DNA of 64,000 bases. Source: Scatavimonas merdipullorum. GTDB taxonomy: Bacteria > Bacillota > Clostridia > Oscillospirales > Acutalibacteraceae. Made by a program: the position numbers and the translations under genes. Shown here piece after piece: positions 17,570 to 26,375 of this stretch. Position 1 is the first letter of the stretch, and every line of letters begins with the position of its first letter. The notes under the pieces are model-generated. The model ran no database searches, had not been told where the DNA came from, and was given only the letters and a program-made list of their open reading frames with translations. The stretch covers positions 56,235-120,234 of the forward strand of contig DVGH01000050.1 in the NCBI GenBank assembly GCA_018712865.1, in the 5' to 3' direction.

Positions 17570-18430
17570 TTATGCCTGCCAAATGGCGGTTGATCCGCAG
17601 GGCAAAACAAGCCCTGTTTGCGTTACTGGCAGTCCTATTTCATCGGAGCTGACACTGCCGCCAAAGCGTTTTTGGAGCGTTACCCCCAAAAGATATTGCA
17701 TAACGGCGGGCGAAAGCCCCGTTGTATACGAATTTAAAATAAAAAACCTTGCATTGGGGGATAACACAGAGGAACACAGGCCGCACAGGTCATACAATTG
17801 TTCCTCCAGCTTCCAGACTTCCCCGCCGGGCCCTCTGCCGTAAGACGGCGGATCCATAATGATGCCGTCGTATTGCTTGCCCCTGCGCTTTTCCTTTTGT
17901 ACAAATTTTATACAGTCGTCTACAAGCCATCTGACCGGCCGGTCCTGCAGACGAGACAGCGCAGCGTTTTCCTTTGCCCACTGTACCATGCCCTTTGATG
18001 CGTCCACATGGCAAACTTTTGCGCCCGCATGCAGGCAGGCAAGCGTTGCGCCGCCCGTGTAGGCAAACAGGTTTAAAACGTTCATCTGCCTTTTGCTTTG
18101 CCGGATTTTATCTGAAACAAAATCCCAGTTGACCGCCTGCTCCGGGAAAACGCCGGTATGCTTAAACCCCATAGGCTTGACCTGAAAGGACAACGCCTTA
18201 TAGCGCAGCTGCCATACGTTTGGATGCGCTTTATAAATCTGCCAGTGGCCGCCGCCGCTGGAAGACCGTATATACCTTGCATGGGCACGTTCCCAAAGTG
18301 GGCTTTCACGCTTTGTTTCCCATATAATCTGCGGGTCGGGCCTTATAAGAACAATATCTCCCCATCGCTCCAGCCGCTCGCCGCAGGTGGCGTCTATCAG
18401 TTCATAGTCTTTCCAGTTGGCAATGCGCAT
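17570..18430 (-). CDS. Class I SAM-dependent methyltransferase (RlmI/RlmK-like)
   Basis: 286 residues. SAM-binding motif I VLNLFAYTGGATLA (about 119-132), acidic motif II CHVDASKGMVQWA, and catalytic-type motif IV IIMDPPSYGRG. The DPPSYG form and the NLFAYTG motif match 23S rRNA m5C/m2G methyltransferases of the RlmI/RlmK group, but a PUA domain is not evident, so the target is only inferred to be rRNA. GGAGG precedes the ATG by 6 nt. Lies between glmM and ecfA1. Confidence 0.8.
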   Translation of the reverse strand: MRIANWKDYELIDATCGERLERWGDIVLIRPDPQIIWETKRESPLWERAHARYIRSSSGGGHWQIYKAHPNVWQLRYKALSFQVKPMGFKHTGVFPEQAVNWDFVSDKIRQSKRQMNVLNLFAYTGGATLACLHAGAKVCHVDASKGMVQWAKENAALSRLQDRPVRWLVDDCIKFVQKEKRRGKQYDGIIMDPPSYGRGPGGEVWKLEEQLYDLCGLCSSVLSPNARFFILNSYTTGLSPAVMQYLLGVTLQKRFGGSVSSDEIGLPVTQTGLVLPCGSTAIWQA

Positions 18431-18466
18431 ATCATTCCTCCGCTATCTGTTTTCGTTTTAGGTACC

Positions 18467-19816
18467 TCAGGAAAGTCTTTCCCGAATCAGCTCGGCTGTC
18501 TGGGTTGCAAAACGCGTAATTTCGCCGGAATCTTCCCCTTCAACCATAACGCGGACAAGCGGTTCCGTCCCCGAAAGGCGCACCAAAATCCTTCCCCTGT
18601 TGCCAAGGCATTCCTTGACGCGGTCAATCTCCTCGCGTATTTCTTTGTCTGTATAAAAACGGCGCTTACCCTCTGCGCTGACCTTGACGTTGAGCATCAC
18701 CTGCGGATACCGCTCCATCAATGTTGCAATGCTTGAAAGCTTTGCCTTTCTGCGGCAAAGCAGGCTTAAAAGCTGTGCCGCCGTAAGCTGTCCGTCCCCT
18801 GTTGTAGAATGGTCCAGGAAAATCACATGCCCGGATTGCTCCCCTCCGATATTATACCCTTCGCGCACCATGGTTTCCAGCACATAACGGTCGCCTACCT
18901 GTGTGGACACAAAATGCATCCCTACATTTTCACAAAAACGGTTAAACCCCATGTTGGTCATTACCGTACCGACCACCGTGTCCTTTTTGAGCAAGCCTCT
19001 GGATTTCATATCTGCCGCACAAATTGCGATCACATAGTCGCCGTCTACCAGATTCCCGTTTTCATCTACCGCCAGGCAGCGGTCGGCATCTCCGTCAAAT
19101 GCGATCCCCGCGTCCAGATGGTGCTCCCGGACATATTTCATCAAATTTTCCATATGCGTAGAACCGCAATCCTCATTGATATTGACGCCGTCGGGCTTAT
19201 CAAATAAAAAGTGACAATCGGCTCCCAGTCCTTCAAAAAGCTTCTTTGCCGTACGTGAAGCAGAACCGTTTGAGCAATCGATTGCAATATGCATTCCCTG
19301 CAAATCATTCGGTACAGACTCGATTACATGGTCGACATAGTCCTGCACCGCGTTTTCCGCATGGCGCACATGCCCGAGCATAGCGCCCTGCAGATTTGGG
19401 TAAGGTATCTTATGATCCAATACAATTGATTCAATTTCTTCTTCCAGACCGTCCGGCAGCTTATAGCCGTCCATGCTGAAGATTTTGATCCCGTTAAATT
19501 CAAACGGATTATGTGAAGCCGAAATCATGATCCCTGCGTCCGCCTTATATCTGCCGATCAAATAAGCCACTGCCGGCGTGGGGACAACCCCCAGACACAG
19601 CACGTTTGCGCCCACAGAACAAAGGCCTGCGATCAACGCGCCCTCTATCATGTCGGAACTTAAGCGTGTATCCTTTCCAATCAAAACGGTAGGATGCTCT
19701 ACTTCCTCGTTGATTAGCACCATGGCGGCCGCCCTGCCAATATTCATGGCCATCTCACAGGTCAGCTCCGTATTGGCAACACCTCTTGCGCCGTCTGTTC
19801 CAAAAAGTCTTCCCAT
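18467..19816 (-). CDS. glmM: Phosphoglucosamine mutase GlmM
   Basis: 449 residues from ATG 19816 (GGAGG nine nt upstream), opening MGRLFGTDGARGVANTEL as GlmM does. The phosphoserine loop is ISASHNPFEFNGIK (Ser about 100), metal loop DGDADRC, sugar-binding loop GGEQSGH, and phosphate-binding RLSGTEPLVRVM at the C-terminus. It turns glucosamine-6-phosphate into glucosamine-1-phosphate for UDP-GlcNAc and peptidoglycan. 29 nt downstream of ruvB. Confidence 0.96.
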   Translation of the reverse strand: MGRLFGTDGARGVANTELTCEMAMNIGRAAAMVLINEEVEHPTVLIGKDTRLSSDMIEGALIAGLCSVGANVLCLGVVPTPAVAYLIGRYKADAGIMISASHNPFEFNGIKIFSMDGYKLPDGLEEEIESIVLDHKIPYPNLQGAMLGHVRHAENAVQDYVDHVIESVPNDLQGMHIAIDCSNGSASRTAKKLFEGLGADCHFLFDKPDGVNINEDCGSTHMENLMKYVREHHLDAGIAFDGDADRCLAVDENGNLVDGDYVIAICAADMKSRGLLKKDTVVGTVMTNMGFNRFCENVGMHFVSTQVGDRYVLETMVREGYNIGGEQSGHVIFLDHSTTGDGQLTAAQLLSLLCRRKAKLSSIATLMERYPQVMLNVKVSAEGKRRFYTDKEIREEIDRVKECLGNRGRILVRLSGTEPLVRVMVEGEDSGEITRFATQTAELIRERLS

Positions 19817-19845
19817 AAACACAATACCTCCAAAAATGATTTCTG

Positions 19846-20919
19846 TCACACAAGCCCAGATGATTCGTCCGTAAACAGGGTAGGCTGTCCGGAAGAAGGC
19901 ATGTTTGGCATTTCCAGCCCCAAATGCTTGCAGGCTTCCAGCGTAACGCACCGCCCTCTGGGTGTTCTGTTTAAAAAACCGATCTGCATCAGATACGGCT
20001 CATATACGTCTTCAATGGTGACGGCCTCTTCCCCAATAGCCGCCGCCAGCGTTTCCAGCCCAACAGGGCCGCCCTTATAATACTTGATCATAGCCGTAAG
20101 CATACGCCTGTCGTTAGAATCCAGCCCCAGGCGGTCTACCTCCAGTTTATCCAGCGCCACTCCAGCCGTATCTGCCGTAATTACGCCATTGCTCATAACC
20201 TGTGCAAAATCGCGCACACGCTTTAACAGGCGGTTTGCAATTCTGGGCGTTCCCCTGGAGCGGGAGGCAATTTCCAGCGCGCCTCCGTCGTCAATGGGTA
20301 TTTCTAGGATAGACGCACTGCGCTTTACGATTCTTGCAAGCTCCTGCGGGGTATACGGCTCCAGCCTGAGCACAACGCCAAAGCGGTCGCGCAGCGGCGC
20401 TGTCAACTGACCGGCTCTTGTGGTTGCGCCCACCAGTGTAAAATGCGGCAGCGGCAGATGATAGGAAGCTGCCATTTGCCCTTTTCCGGTAATAATATCA
20501 ATTGCATAATCCTCCATGGAAGGATATAAAATTTCCTCCACAGCTCTTGAAAGGCGGTGAATTTCATCAATAAATAAAACATCTCCCGGGTTTAAATTGG
20601 TAAGCAGTGCCGCCAGATCGCCGGGCTTTTCGATCGCCGGGCCAGAGGTAATGCGCAAATTAACCTGCAGCTCATTTGCTATAATGCCGGCAAGTGTTGT
20701 TTTACCAAGCCCCGGCGGGCCGTAAAGCAAAACATGGTCAAGTGTTTCTTTCCGCTGTTTGGCTGCCTCTATAAACACAGAAAGATTTTCCTTGACCTTT
20801 TCCTGCCCGATATATTCCTCAAGCGTACGCGGACGCAGCGGGTTATCTTCTGACACGGCGTCAGCCGGAATTTCAGCGGCGCTTACAATTCTGTTTTCAA
20901 AATCAAATGTATTATCCAT
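19846..20919 (-). CDS. ruvB: Holliday junction branch migration ATPase RuvB
   Basis: 357 residues. Walker A GPPGLGKTT (about 66), Walker B VLFIDEIHRLSR, sensor 1 GATTRAG and arginine-finger region RDRFGVVLRLE, winged helix at the C-terminus (LMQIGFLNRTPRGR). Forms the hexameric motor of RuvAB. 14 nt from ruvA; the order ruvC-ruvA-ruvB is complete. Confidence 0.97.
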   Translation of the reverse strand: MDNTFDFENRIVSAAEIPADAVSEDNPLRPRTLEEYIGQEKVKENLSVFIEAAKQRKETLDHVLLYGPPGLGKTTLAGIIANELQVNLRITSGPAIEKPGDLAALLTNLNPGDVLFIDEIHRLSRAVEEILYPSMEDYAIDIITGKGQMAASYHLPLPHFTLVGATTRAGQLTAPLRDRFGVVLRLEPYTPQELARIVKRSASILEIPIDDGGALEIASRSRGTPRIANRLLKRVRDFAQVMSNGVITADTAGVALDKLEVDRLGLDSNDRRMLTAMIKYYKGGPVGLETLAAAIGEEAVTIEDVYEPYLMQIGFLNRTPRGRCVTLEACKHLGLEMPNMPSSGQPTLFTDESSGLV

Positions 20920-20933
20920 GTATTTTTATCCTT

Positions 20934-21533
20934 TCAGCGTCTTCCCATCTCTTTTAAAACGGCCGCGATCATCTGCTCTACGCTCAGTGTGCGATCCAGT
21001 CCGGAAAGCACAGGCATTACATCTGCGCTGCCATATCCAAGCACCGAAAGTGCCTCCACAGCCTTTTGCACGTTACCCTGGGCAAAGACCTGTGCCGCTT
21101 CAGGCTGGATGGATGCAGAATCCGATGTAAATCCATTTATTTTATCCTTCAGCTCTAAAACAATCCGCTGTGCAAGCTTGGGACCGACACCCTGCGCTCT
21201 GGTGATCGTTTTGCTGTCATTTGCAGCAATGCACACGGCTACCTGCTCCGGAGAAAGCTCCGACAAAATCGCAAGGCCCGCTTTGGGGCCCACGCCGCTT
21301 ACCGCCGTCAAAAGCTTAAAACAATTAAGCTCCTGCAGCGTTGCAAAGCCAAACAGCTCAACAGCGTCTTCCCGCACGTTTAAATGCGTGTAGACAAGCG
21401 CCTCCTGATGAAGCTTTGGAAGATTTCTCTGCGTATTCAGCGTGGTCAGGCATTTGTAGCCCACACCTGCGCACTCTATTACGATAAAACCCGCTTCCGC
21501 ATGGGACAAAATGCCCCGCAAGCTGTAAAACAT
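20934..21533 (-). CDS. ruvA: Holliday junction DNA-binding protein RuvA
   Basis: 199 residues. Domain I has the OB fold (MFYSLRGILSH...VIECAGVGYKC), domain II two helix-hairpin-helix motifs (LTAVSGVGPKAGLAIL and ITRAQGVGPKLAQRIVLEL), and domain III the C-terminal RuvB-binding helices. Its ATG shares an A with the ruvC stop (TAATG), indicating translational coupling. Confidence 0.96.
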   Translation of the reverse strand: MFYSLRGILSHAEAGFIVIECAGVGYKCLTTLNTQRNLPKLHQEALVYTHLNVREDAVELFGFATLQELNCFKLLTAVSGVGPKAGLAILSELSPEQVAVCIAANDSKTITRAQGVGPKLAQRIVLELKDKINGFTSDSASIQPEAAQVFAQGNVQKAVEALSVLGYGSADVMPVLSGLDRTLSVEQMIAAVLKEMGRR

Positions 21534-22045
21534 TATTGATTCAGTCCCCTTTTATACAGCATCTCGCGCAGGCGTGTTCCCGACGCCTGCGTATGGCAAA
21601 TGGCAATCGCAAGCGCGTCTGCGGTGTCGTCCGGCTTTGGTACCTGCTGCAAATGCAGCAGGCGCCGCGTCATTTCCATTACCTGCGCTTTTTTTGCCTG
21701 TCCATAGCCGGTCACCGCCGTCTTTACCTGCAGCGGCGTGTACTCAAAGACCTCTACACCGTTTTTTTGCGCCGCCAATAAAATTACGCCCCTTGCCTGC
21801 GCTACATTGATCGCCGTCTTTTGATTGTTTTGAAAATAAAGCTTCTCAATTGCCATAAAATCAGGATGGCAGTCATCCATCACCTGCATCAGCCGGTCAT
21901 AAATGCTTTGCAGCCGGACCCCAAACGGTTGCTGCGCCTGTGTGGTAATCGCACCGAAAGCAAGCGGCGTATGTCTGTTGTTGCTAAAATCCACCGCACC
22001 CCAGCCGACAATTGCATAACCAGGATCTATCCCTAAAACGACCAA
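21533..22045 (-). CDS. ruvC: Holliday junction resolvase RuvC
   Basis: 170 residues starting at TTG (22045), nine nt after AAAGGAGG; no ATG fits. The catalytic acids are visible: D7 (GIDPGYAIVG), E66-type (AIEKLYF), and D-x-x-D near the C-terminus (PDDTADALAIAICH). Resolves Holliday junctions with RuvAB. First gene of the long minus-strand block. Confidence 0.95.
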   Translation of the reverse strand: MVVLGIDPGYAIVGWGAVDFSNNRHTPLAFGAITTQAQQPFGVRLQSIYDRLMQVMDDCHPDFMAIEKLYFQNNQKTAINVAQARGVILLAAQKNGVEVFEYTPLQVKTAVTGYGQAKKAQVMEMTRRLLHLQQVPKPDDTADALAIAICHTQASGTRLREMLYKRGLNQ

Positions 22046-22173
22046 TCCCCGCAGCCTCCTTTAAAAAACGCGCCTGCATAATACTAACTTAAGATTATAG
22101 CACATAAGGGCTGTTCGGGCAACTAAAACGCTTTATTTTTATTATTTATAAACGATTCTTTTAAAAAAAGGGC

Positions 22174-22202
22174 TTGCTTTTTTTTGAACCTTTGGATATA
22201 AT
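22174..22202 (+). promoter_or_regulatory. Promoter of tRNA-Val
   Basis: TTGCTT (22174-22179), 17-nt spacer, TATAAT (22197-22202), 17 nt before the tRNA gene. Confidence 0.7.
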
Positions 22203-22219
22203 AAAACAGCAACCTTTCC

Positions 22220-22295
22220 GGACGCTTAGCTCAGCTGGTAGAGCATTCGCTTGACGTGCGAAGGGTCAGCGGTTCAAGTCCGTTAGCGTCCACCA
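22220..22295 (+). tRNA. tRNA-Val (GAC)
   Basis: Acceptor GGACGCT/AGCGTCC, T-arm GGTTCAAGTCC, anticodon stem TTCGC/GCGAA with loop TTGACGT giving anticodon GAC. CCA is encoded. Complements the Val(CAC) gene in the other cluster. Confidence 0.93.
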
Positions 22296-22300
22296 CACAA

Positions 22301-22341
22301 AAAGCACATGAAAAGCAGTTTTGCTTTTCATGTGCTTTTAC
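22301..22341 (+). terminator. Terminator after tRNA-Val
   Basis: Perfect 17-bp stem AAAGCACATGAAAAGCA with loop GTTT; T-rich on the right side. Five nt after the CCA end. Confidence 0.8.
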
Positions 22342-22498
22342 TTTTCATCTTAAAATATATGTTTTTCAGGCAGGAAATATCATCCGGCAATACAACCCCA
22401 AAGTCCGTTTTGTTTTTCCTGTCTTTTCCTTGCATGCCGGCCTTTACTCTGCGTAAAATAAACATAAACCTATTGTAAAAAGGATTGGAGGCAATAAC

Positions 22499-22762
22499 AT
22501 GAAACAAGAAAAGCACAGCGCGCCCGAAAAGAACCATGCGGAACAAAATGCTTTCCATAAACGGCCCAAGCAGCCGCTCGACCAGCGCAGCAAGCCCATT
22601 GTAACCGAAGCGCTTATGGAGGAGCGCATGCTGGTAGGTCCAAGGAACATCACGCTTTCCGGCGCAGAACACTTTGTGCTGGATATAGACACGCGTGTTG
22701 CAAAGCCGTCTGATTATGGCGTGGATGAAATGCGCGACTGGAGCATTGTCAACGAAAAATAA
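22499..22762 (+). CDS. Small hydrophilic protein of unknown function
   Basis: 87 residues, GGAGG 7 nt before the ATG. The N-terminal half is polar and basic (KQEKHSAPEKNH, KRPKQPLDQRSKP); the C-terminal half ends RVAKPSDYGVDEMRDWSIVNEK, which faintly resembles the end of DUF3787-type small clostridial proteins (xxPSxxxVxxAKxWVxxNxK). That link is tentative. It is convergent with the next gene with only one nt between the stops. Confidence 0.6.
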   Translation: MKQEKHSAPEKNHAEQNAFHKRPKQPLDQRSKPIVTEALMEERMLVGPRNITLSGAEHFVLDIDTRVAKPSDYGVDEMRDWSIVNEK

Positions 22763-22763
22763 G

Positions 22764-23123
22764 CTATTTGACCTTTTGCAGCGTAATGGTCTTTTGATTG
22801 AGCGTCAGCTCAATTTGGTCTCCCAGCAGGCTGTACCCGAAGGTAAAGCTTTCATTGAGCTTTTCGTCTGTCAATGTAATATTGTCGCTGCTGACAATAC
22901 AATTTCCCGCTATTTTTGTTTCGGCCCCGCCGCCGGCCTTTACTGCAAGGGATGCTTTATCTCCGTCAAAGCTTAAGGCCACGGTCGACATATATTCGCC
23001 CTTTCCGCTCCAGGTATTTGCCTTAAGCTCATCCTGCGCGCTTTCCACCACAGTCCTTGTACAAGCGCACAGGGAAAGCAGCACAAAAAGCACCGGCAGC
23101 ACCCATATCCATTTTTTGCGCAT
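22764..23123 (-). CDS. Small lipoprotein of unknown function
   Basis: 119 residues from ATG 23123 (AAAGGGG nine nt upstream; the ATG at 23132 overlaps that site). Signal MRKKWIWVLPVLFVLLSLCAC with a lipobox-type LCAC, then a beta-rich mature domain (LSFDGDKASLAVKAGG, GNCIVSSDNITLTD, GYSLLGDQIELTLN). No family recognised. Ends one nt from the convergent gene. Confidence 0.65.
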   Translation of the reverse strand: MRKKWIWVLPVLFVLLSLCACTRTVVESAQDELKANTWSGKGEYMSTVALSFDGDKASLAVKAGGGAETKIAGNCIVSSDNITLTDEKLNESFTFGYSLLGDQIELTLNQKTITLQKVK

Positions 23124-23279
23124 AAACGGCATCCCCTTTCCATCATCTTTCTGTTGTTTATCATATGAAAAATTATTTTTCTTTATGCGCCTGCTTGCAT
23201 TTTTCTGTACAACCGTTAGATTCTCTAATTTTTTTTGTTTTACAGGACAATACTTTTACATGTGCGGCAGCTACATCTA

Positions 23280-23308
23280 TTGAAAAACGCAGAAAAAAAG
23301 CATATAAT
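23280..23308 (+). promoter_or_regulatory. Promoter of hyd maturation operon
   Basis: TTGAAA (23280-23285), 17-nt spacer, TATAAT (23303-23308): a near-consensus sigma-A promoter. Transcription would begin about 23315 and leave a leader of about 200 nt before the first start codon. Confidence 0.75.
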
Positions 23309-23333
23309 AATAAAAAACATGTACTGATTACAA

Positions 23334-23514
23334 GGGTTCGCCCCAAGTAAAAAGGCACGCAATTTATAAAACGGCTTTGCATGGATATGCCCGTCTTTCC
23401 GGCAAAAGGCAGGGGCCTTTGCGCCCGCTTTTTCTGTGTGCAATGCGTTTTACAGACGTTTTATCCCGTGCCTTTTGGGGCACGGGAATTTTTTTTGAGA
23501 AAGGAGGCCGTTCT
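23334..23514 (+). promoter_or_regulatory. Candidate riboswitch/attenuator leader of hyd operon
   Basis: AAAAGGCACG (23350-23359) is perfectly complementary to CGTGCCTTTT (23467-23476). This 10-bp stem would enclose three local hairpins: 23371-23394 (ACGG...CCGT with inner GCAT/ATGC), 23402-23422 (GCAAAAGGC/GCCTTTGC) and 23433-23456 (TCTGT/ACAGA). The same 3' strand is also the 5' arm of a strong terminator, CCCGTGCC/GGCACGGG followed by AATTTTTTTT (23465-23496). The structures exclude each other, so the long stem would allow transcription into hyd genes and its loss would stop it. I cannot match the fold to a named riboswitch class. Confidence 0.65.
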
Positions 23515-23760
23515 ATGGACACAAGGATTGCCCTGATTGGCATACTGGTCGAAGACAAACAGTCCACAGAACAGATGAACCGGCTGCTATCTGATTTTGG
23601 GGATTATATCGTAGGCAGAATGGGTATTCCCTATCGGCAGAAAAATGTAAACGTGATAAGCGTCGTGGTGGACGCACCCGGCGATGTTATCAGCGCGCTG
23701 TCCGGCAAGCTGGGCATGCTGCCCGGCGTTACTACCAAAACGGTATATTCCAAAAAATAA
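23515..23760 (+). CDS. TM1266-type iron-only hydrogenase system putative regulator
   Basis: 81 residues from ATG 23515 with AAAGGAGG seven to eight nt upstream. An ACT-like ferredoxin fold is suggested by the beginning MDTRIALIGILVED and the end VVDAPGDVISALSGKLGMLPGV, matching the TM1266 family found beside hydrogenase maturation genes in Thermotoga and Clostridia. A regulatory role is assumed by the family name, not proven. First gene after the structured leader; 6 nt before hydE. Confidence 0.85.
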   Translation: MDTRIALIGILVEDKQSTEQMNRLLSDFGDYIVGRMGIPYRQKNVNVISVVVDAPGDVISALSGKLGMLPGVTTKTVYSKK

Positions 23761-23766
23761 GGCGGT

Positions 23767-24816
23767 ATGCAAATGCAAACACTGGTTGACAAGCTTTATA
23801 AACAACATATACTGACAGCGGAAGAATTTCGTTTACTGCTTACGCATTACCGGGATGCACAGCTGTGCGACTTTCTATTTTCACGCGCGCGCGCCGTATC
23901 AAAAACACAGTTTGGCAATAAAATTTATATACGCGGATTGATAGAGATATCTAACCATTGCCAAAACAACTGCTATTACTGCGGCATCCGCGCAGGTAAC
24001 CGCCATGTGCAGCGTTACAGGCTATCAAACGAAGAAATTTTGTCCTGCTGCATGCAGGGGTATGCGCTTGGCTTTCGCACATTTGTCTTGCAGGGCGGTG
24101 AGGATCCGTATTATACCGACGATGTCCTTTGTGGGATTGTAAGTGCAATCAAAGCAATGTATCCCGACTGTGCCGTAACGCTCTCATTAGGTGAACGCAG
24201 CAGGGAAAGCTATCAAAGGCTATATGAAAGCGGCGCAGACCGCTACCTGCTGCGGCATGAAACTGCCGACCCCCTGCATTATAGCAGGCTCCATCCAAAA
24301 AATTTGTCGCTTACAAACCGTATGGCCTGTCTTTTTGATTTAAAAGAAATCGGTTACCAAACAGGAACCGGCTTTATGGTCGGTTCCCCGTACCAGACGG
24401 ACGCAGCGCTTGTAGAGGATTTACTGTTTATTCGGGAACTGTCGCCCGAAATGGTAGGGATTGGACCGTTTATTCCACACAGTCAAACGCCTTTTGCAAA
24501 CGAACCGCAGGGCAGCGTACAGCTTTGCCTGTTCTTGATCGCTCTTTTGCGTTTGATGCTGCCAAACGTACTGCTTCCGGCAACCACAGCGCTTGGCACG
24601 GCGGAAAAAAGCGGCAGATGCAAAGGGATTTTGGCAGGTGCAAACGTTGTGATGCCAAACTTATCCCCAATATGCCGCCGCGCGCAGTATGAGCTGTATA
24701 ACAATAAAATCAGCACGGACGAGGAAGCCGCCGAAGGCCTTGCTCTGCTGAAAAAACAGCTTGCCGGGATCGGGTACGCCGTCGTAGTGGATCGCGGTGA
24801 TTTTGAACCGACATAA
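23767..24816 (+). CDS. hydE: [FeFe] hydrogenase H-cluster radical SAM maturase HydE
   Basis: 349 residues. The radical-SAM cluster motif is C65xxxC69xxC72 (CQNNCYYC), followed by the GGED motif (LQGGEDPYYTD) and TIM-barrel segments (GTGFMVGSPYQT, GIGPFIPHSQTPF). HydE works with HydG and HydF to assemble the diiron subcluster of [FeFe] hydrogenase; it processes the HydG iron-cysteine product. Length is normal. ATG at 23767 or 23773 both possible. Confidence 0.95.
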   Translation: MQMQTLVDKLYKQHILTAEEFRLLLTHYRDAQLCDFLFSRARAVSKTQFGNKIYIRGLIEISNHCQNNCYYCGIRAGNRHVQRYRLSNEEILSCCMQGYALGFRTFVLQGGEDPYYTDDVLCGIVSAIKAMYPDCAVTLSLGERSRESYQRLYESGADRYLLRHETADPLHYSRLHPKNLSLTNRMACLFDLKEIGYQTGTGFMVGSPYQTDAALVEDLLFIRELSPEMVGIGPFIPHSQTPFANEPQGSVQLCLFLIALLRLMLPNVLLPATTALGTAEKSGRCKGILAGANVVMPNLSPICRRAQYELYNNKISTDEEAAEGLALLKKQLAGIGYAVVVDRGDFEPT

Positions 24817-24897
24817 ACCGCATGTGTTATACAAATAGTATAAATTTATTTATATATACATATAGAATAACTTTTGACAGAAAGGAACATCCGCATT

Positions 24898-26316
24898 ATG
24901 TATAATCCAAAATCAGACAAAGCAGAAGAATTTATAGACCATCAGGAAATTCTGGACACGCTTGACTACGCAGAAAAAAACAAACAGAATGTACAACTGA
25001 TTGAAAGCCTGATCCAGCGTGCAGAAGACTGCAAGGGTCTCACACACAGGGAGGCCGCCGTTTTGCTGGAATGCGACCTGCCTGAACAGAATGAAAAAAT
25101 CTTAAAGCTTGCCAAAAAAATCAAGGAGCGCCTTTACGGCAAGCGCATTGTCATGTTCGCGCCGCTGTATCTGTCCAATTATTGTGTAAACGGCTGTGTA
25201 TATTGTCCCTATCATCACCAGAACAAGCATATCTGCCGTAAAAAGCTTACACAAGACGAGATTCGCCGCGAGGTGATCGCATTGCAGGACATGGGGCATA
25301 AGCGCCTGGCACTCGAAACCGGGGAAGATCCTGTTAATAACCCGCTGGAATATGTGCTGGAAAGCATAGACACCATTTATTCGATCAAGCATAAAAACGG
25401 TGCGATCCGTCGTGTAAATGTAAACATTGCCGCCACTACGGTGGAAAATTACAGAAAACTGAAAAACGCGGGAATCGGTACATATATTTTGTTCCAGGAA
25501 ACCTACCACAAGGAAAATTACGAAGCGCTGCACCCTACGGGCCCCAAACACAATTATGCCTACCACACAGAGGCCATGGACCGCGCCATGCGCGGCGGCA
25601 TTGACGATGTAGGCTGCGGTGTGCTGTTTGGGCTGAATATGTACCGTTATGATTTTGTAGGGCTTTTAATGCACGCAGAGCATCTGGAGGCCGTGTTCGG
25701 CGTAGGACCGCACACGATCAGCGTGCCGCGTATCTGCCCGGCGGATGATATTGATCCAGAAAACTTTAAAAATGCCATTGCGGACGATATTTTTGCAAAA
25801 ATCGTCGCCGTTATCCGCATTGCCGTTCCCTATACGGGCATGATTATTTCTACCAGAGAATCCCAGAAAAGTCGGGAACGCGTACTGGACCTGGGTATTT
25901 CTCAGATCAGCGGCGCCTCGCGTACAAGCGTGGGCGGCTATTGTGAGCCGGAGCCCGAGGAGGAAAACTCCGCCCAGTTTGACATCAGCGACAGACGCAC
26001 GCTCGACCAGGTTGTAAACTGGCTTTTGACGCTGGGGTACATCCCCAGCTTCTGCACCGCCTGCTACCGCGAAGGCAGAACGGGCGACCGCTTTATGCGC
26101 CTTGTCAAGTCCGGGCAAATTGCAAACTGCTGCCAGCCCAACGCCTTAATGACCCTAAAGGAATATTTGGAGGATTACGCAAGCGAGCAAACCAGGCAAA
26201 AGGGTGAGCAGGTTATTCGACAGGAGGTCGAAAAAATCCCCAATGCTAAGGTGCGTCAAATTGCAAAGGAATATCTGCACCAGCTACACGATGGAAAGCG
26301 TGATTTCCGTTTTTAA
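24898..26316 (+). CDS. hydG: [FeFe] hydrogenase H-cluster radical SAM maturase HydG
   Basis: 472 residues from ATG 24898 (AAAGGA upstream; an earlier in-frame TTG precedes that site). N-terminal radical-SAM motif CxxxCxxC (CVNGCVYC). The C-terminal dangler-iron cluster motif is present as CTAC then a Cys pair (ANCC) 21-22 residues later, matching CX2CX22C. HydG cleaves tyrosine to p-cresol, CO and cyanide and delivers Fe(CO)2CN-cysteine synthons. 81 nt after hydE, same operon. Confidence 0.96.
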   Translation: MYNPKSDKAEEFIDHQEILDTLDYAEKNKQNVQLIESLIQRAEDCKGLTHREAAVLLECDLPEQNEKILKLAKKIKERLYGKRIVMFAPLYLSNYCVNGCVYCPYHHQNKHICRKKLTQDEIRREVIALQDMGHKRLALETGEDPVNNPLEYVLESIDTIYSIKHKNGAIRRVNVNIAATTVENYRKLKNAGIGTYILFQETYHKENYEALHPTGPKHNYAYHTEAMDRAMRGGIDDVGCGVLFGLNMYRYDFVGLLMHAEHLEAVFGVGPHTISVPRICPADDIDPENFKNAIADDIFAKIVAVIRIAVPYTGMIISTRESQKSRERVLDLGISQISGASRTSVGGYCEPEPEEENSAQFDISDRRTLDQVVNWLLTLGYIPSFCTACYREGRTGDRFMRLVKSGQIANCCQPNALMTLKEYLEDYASEQTRQKGEQVIRQEVEKIPNAKVRQIAKEYLHQLHDGKRDFRF

Positions 26317-26375
26317 TAACAATTGCCGTACTGCATAAAAAGGATAAAACGGCAAAACAAAGGAGATGCATAACC

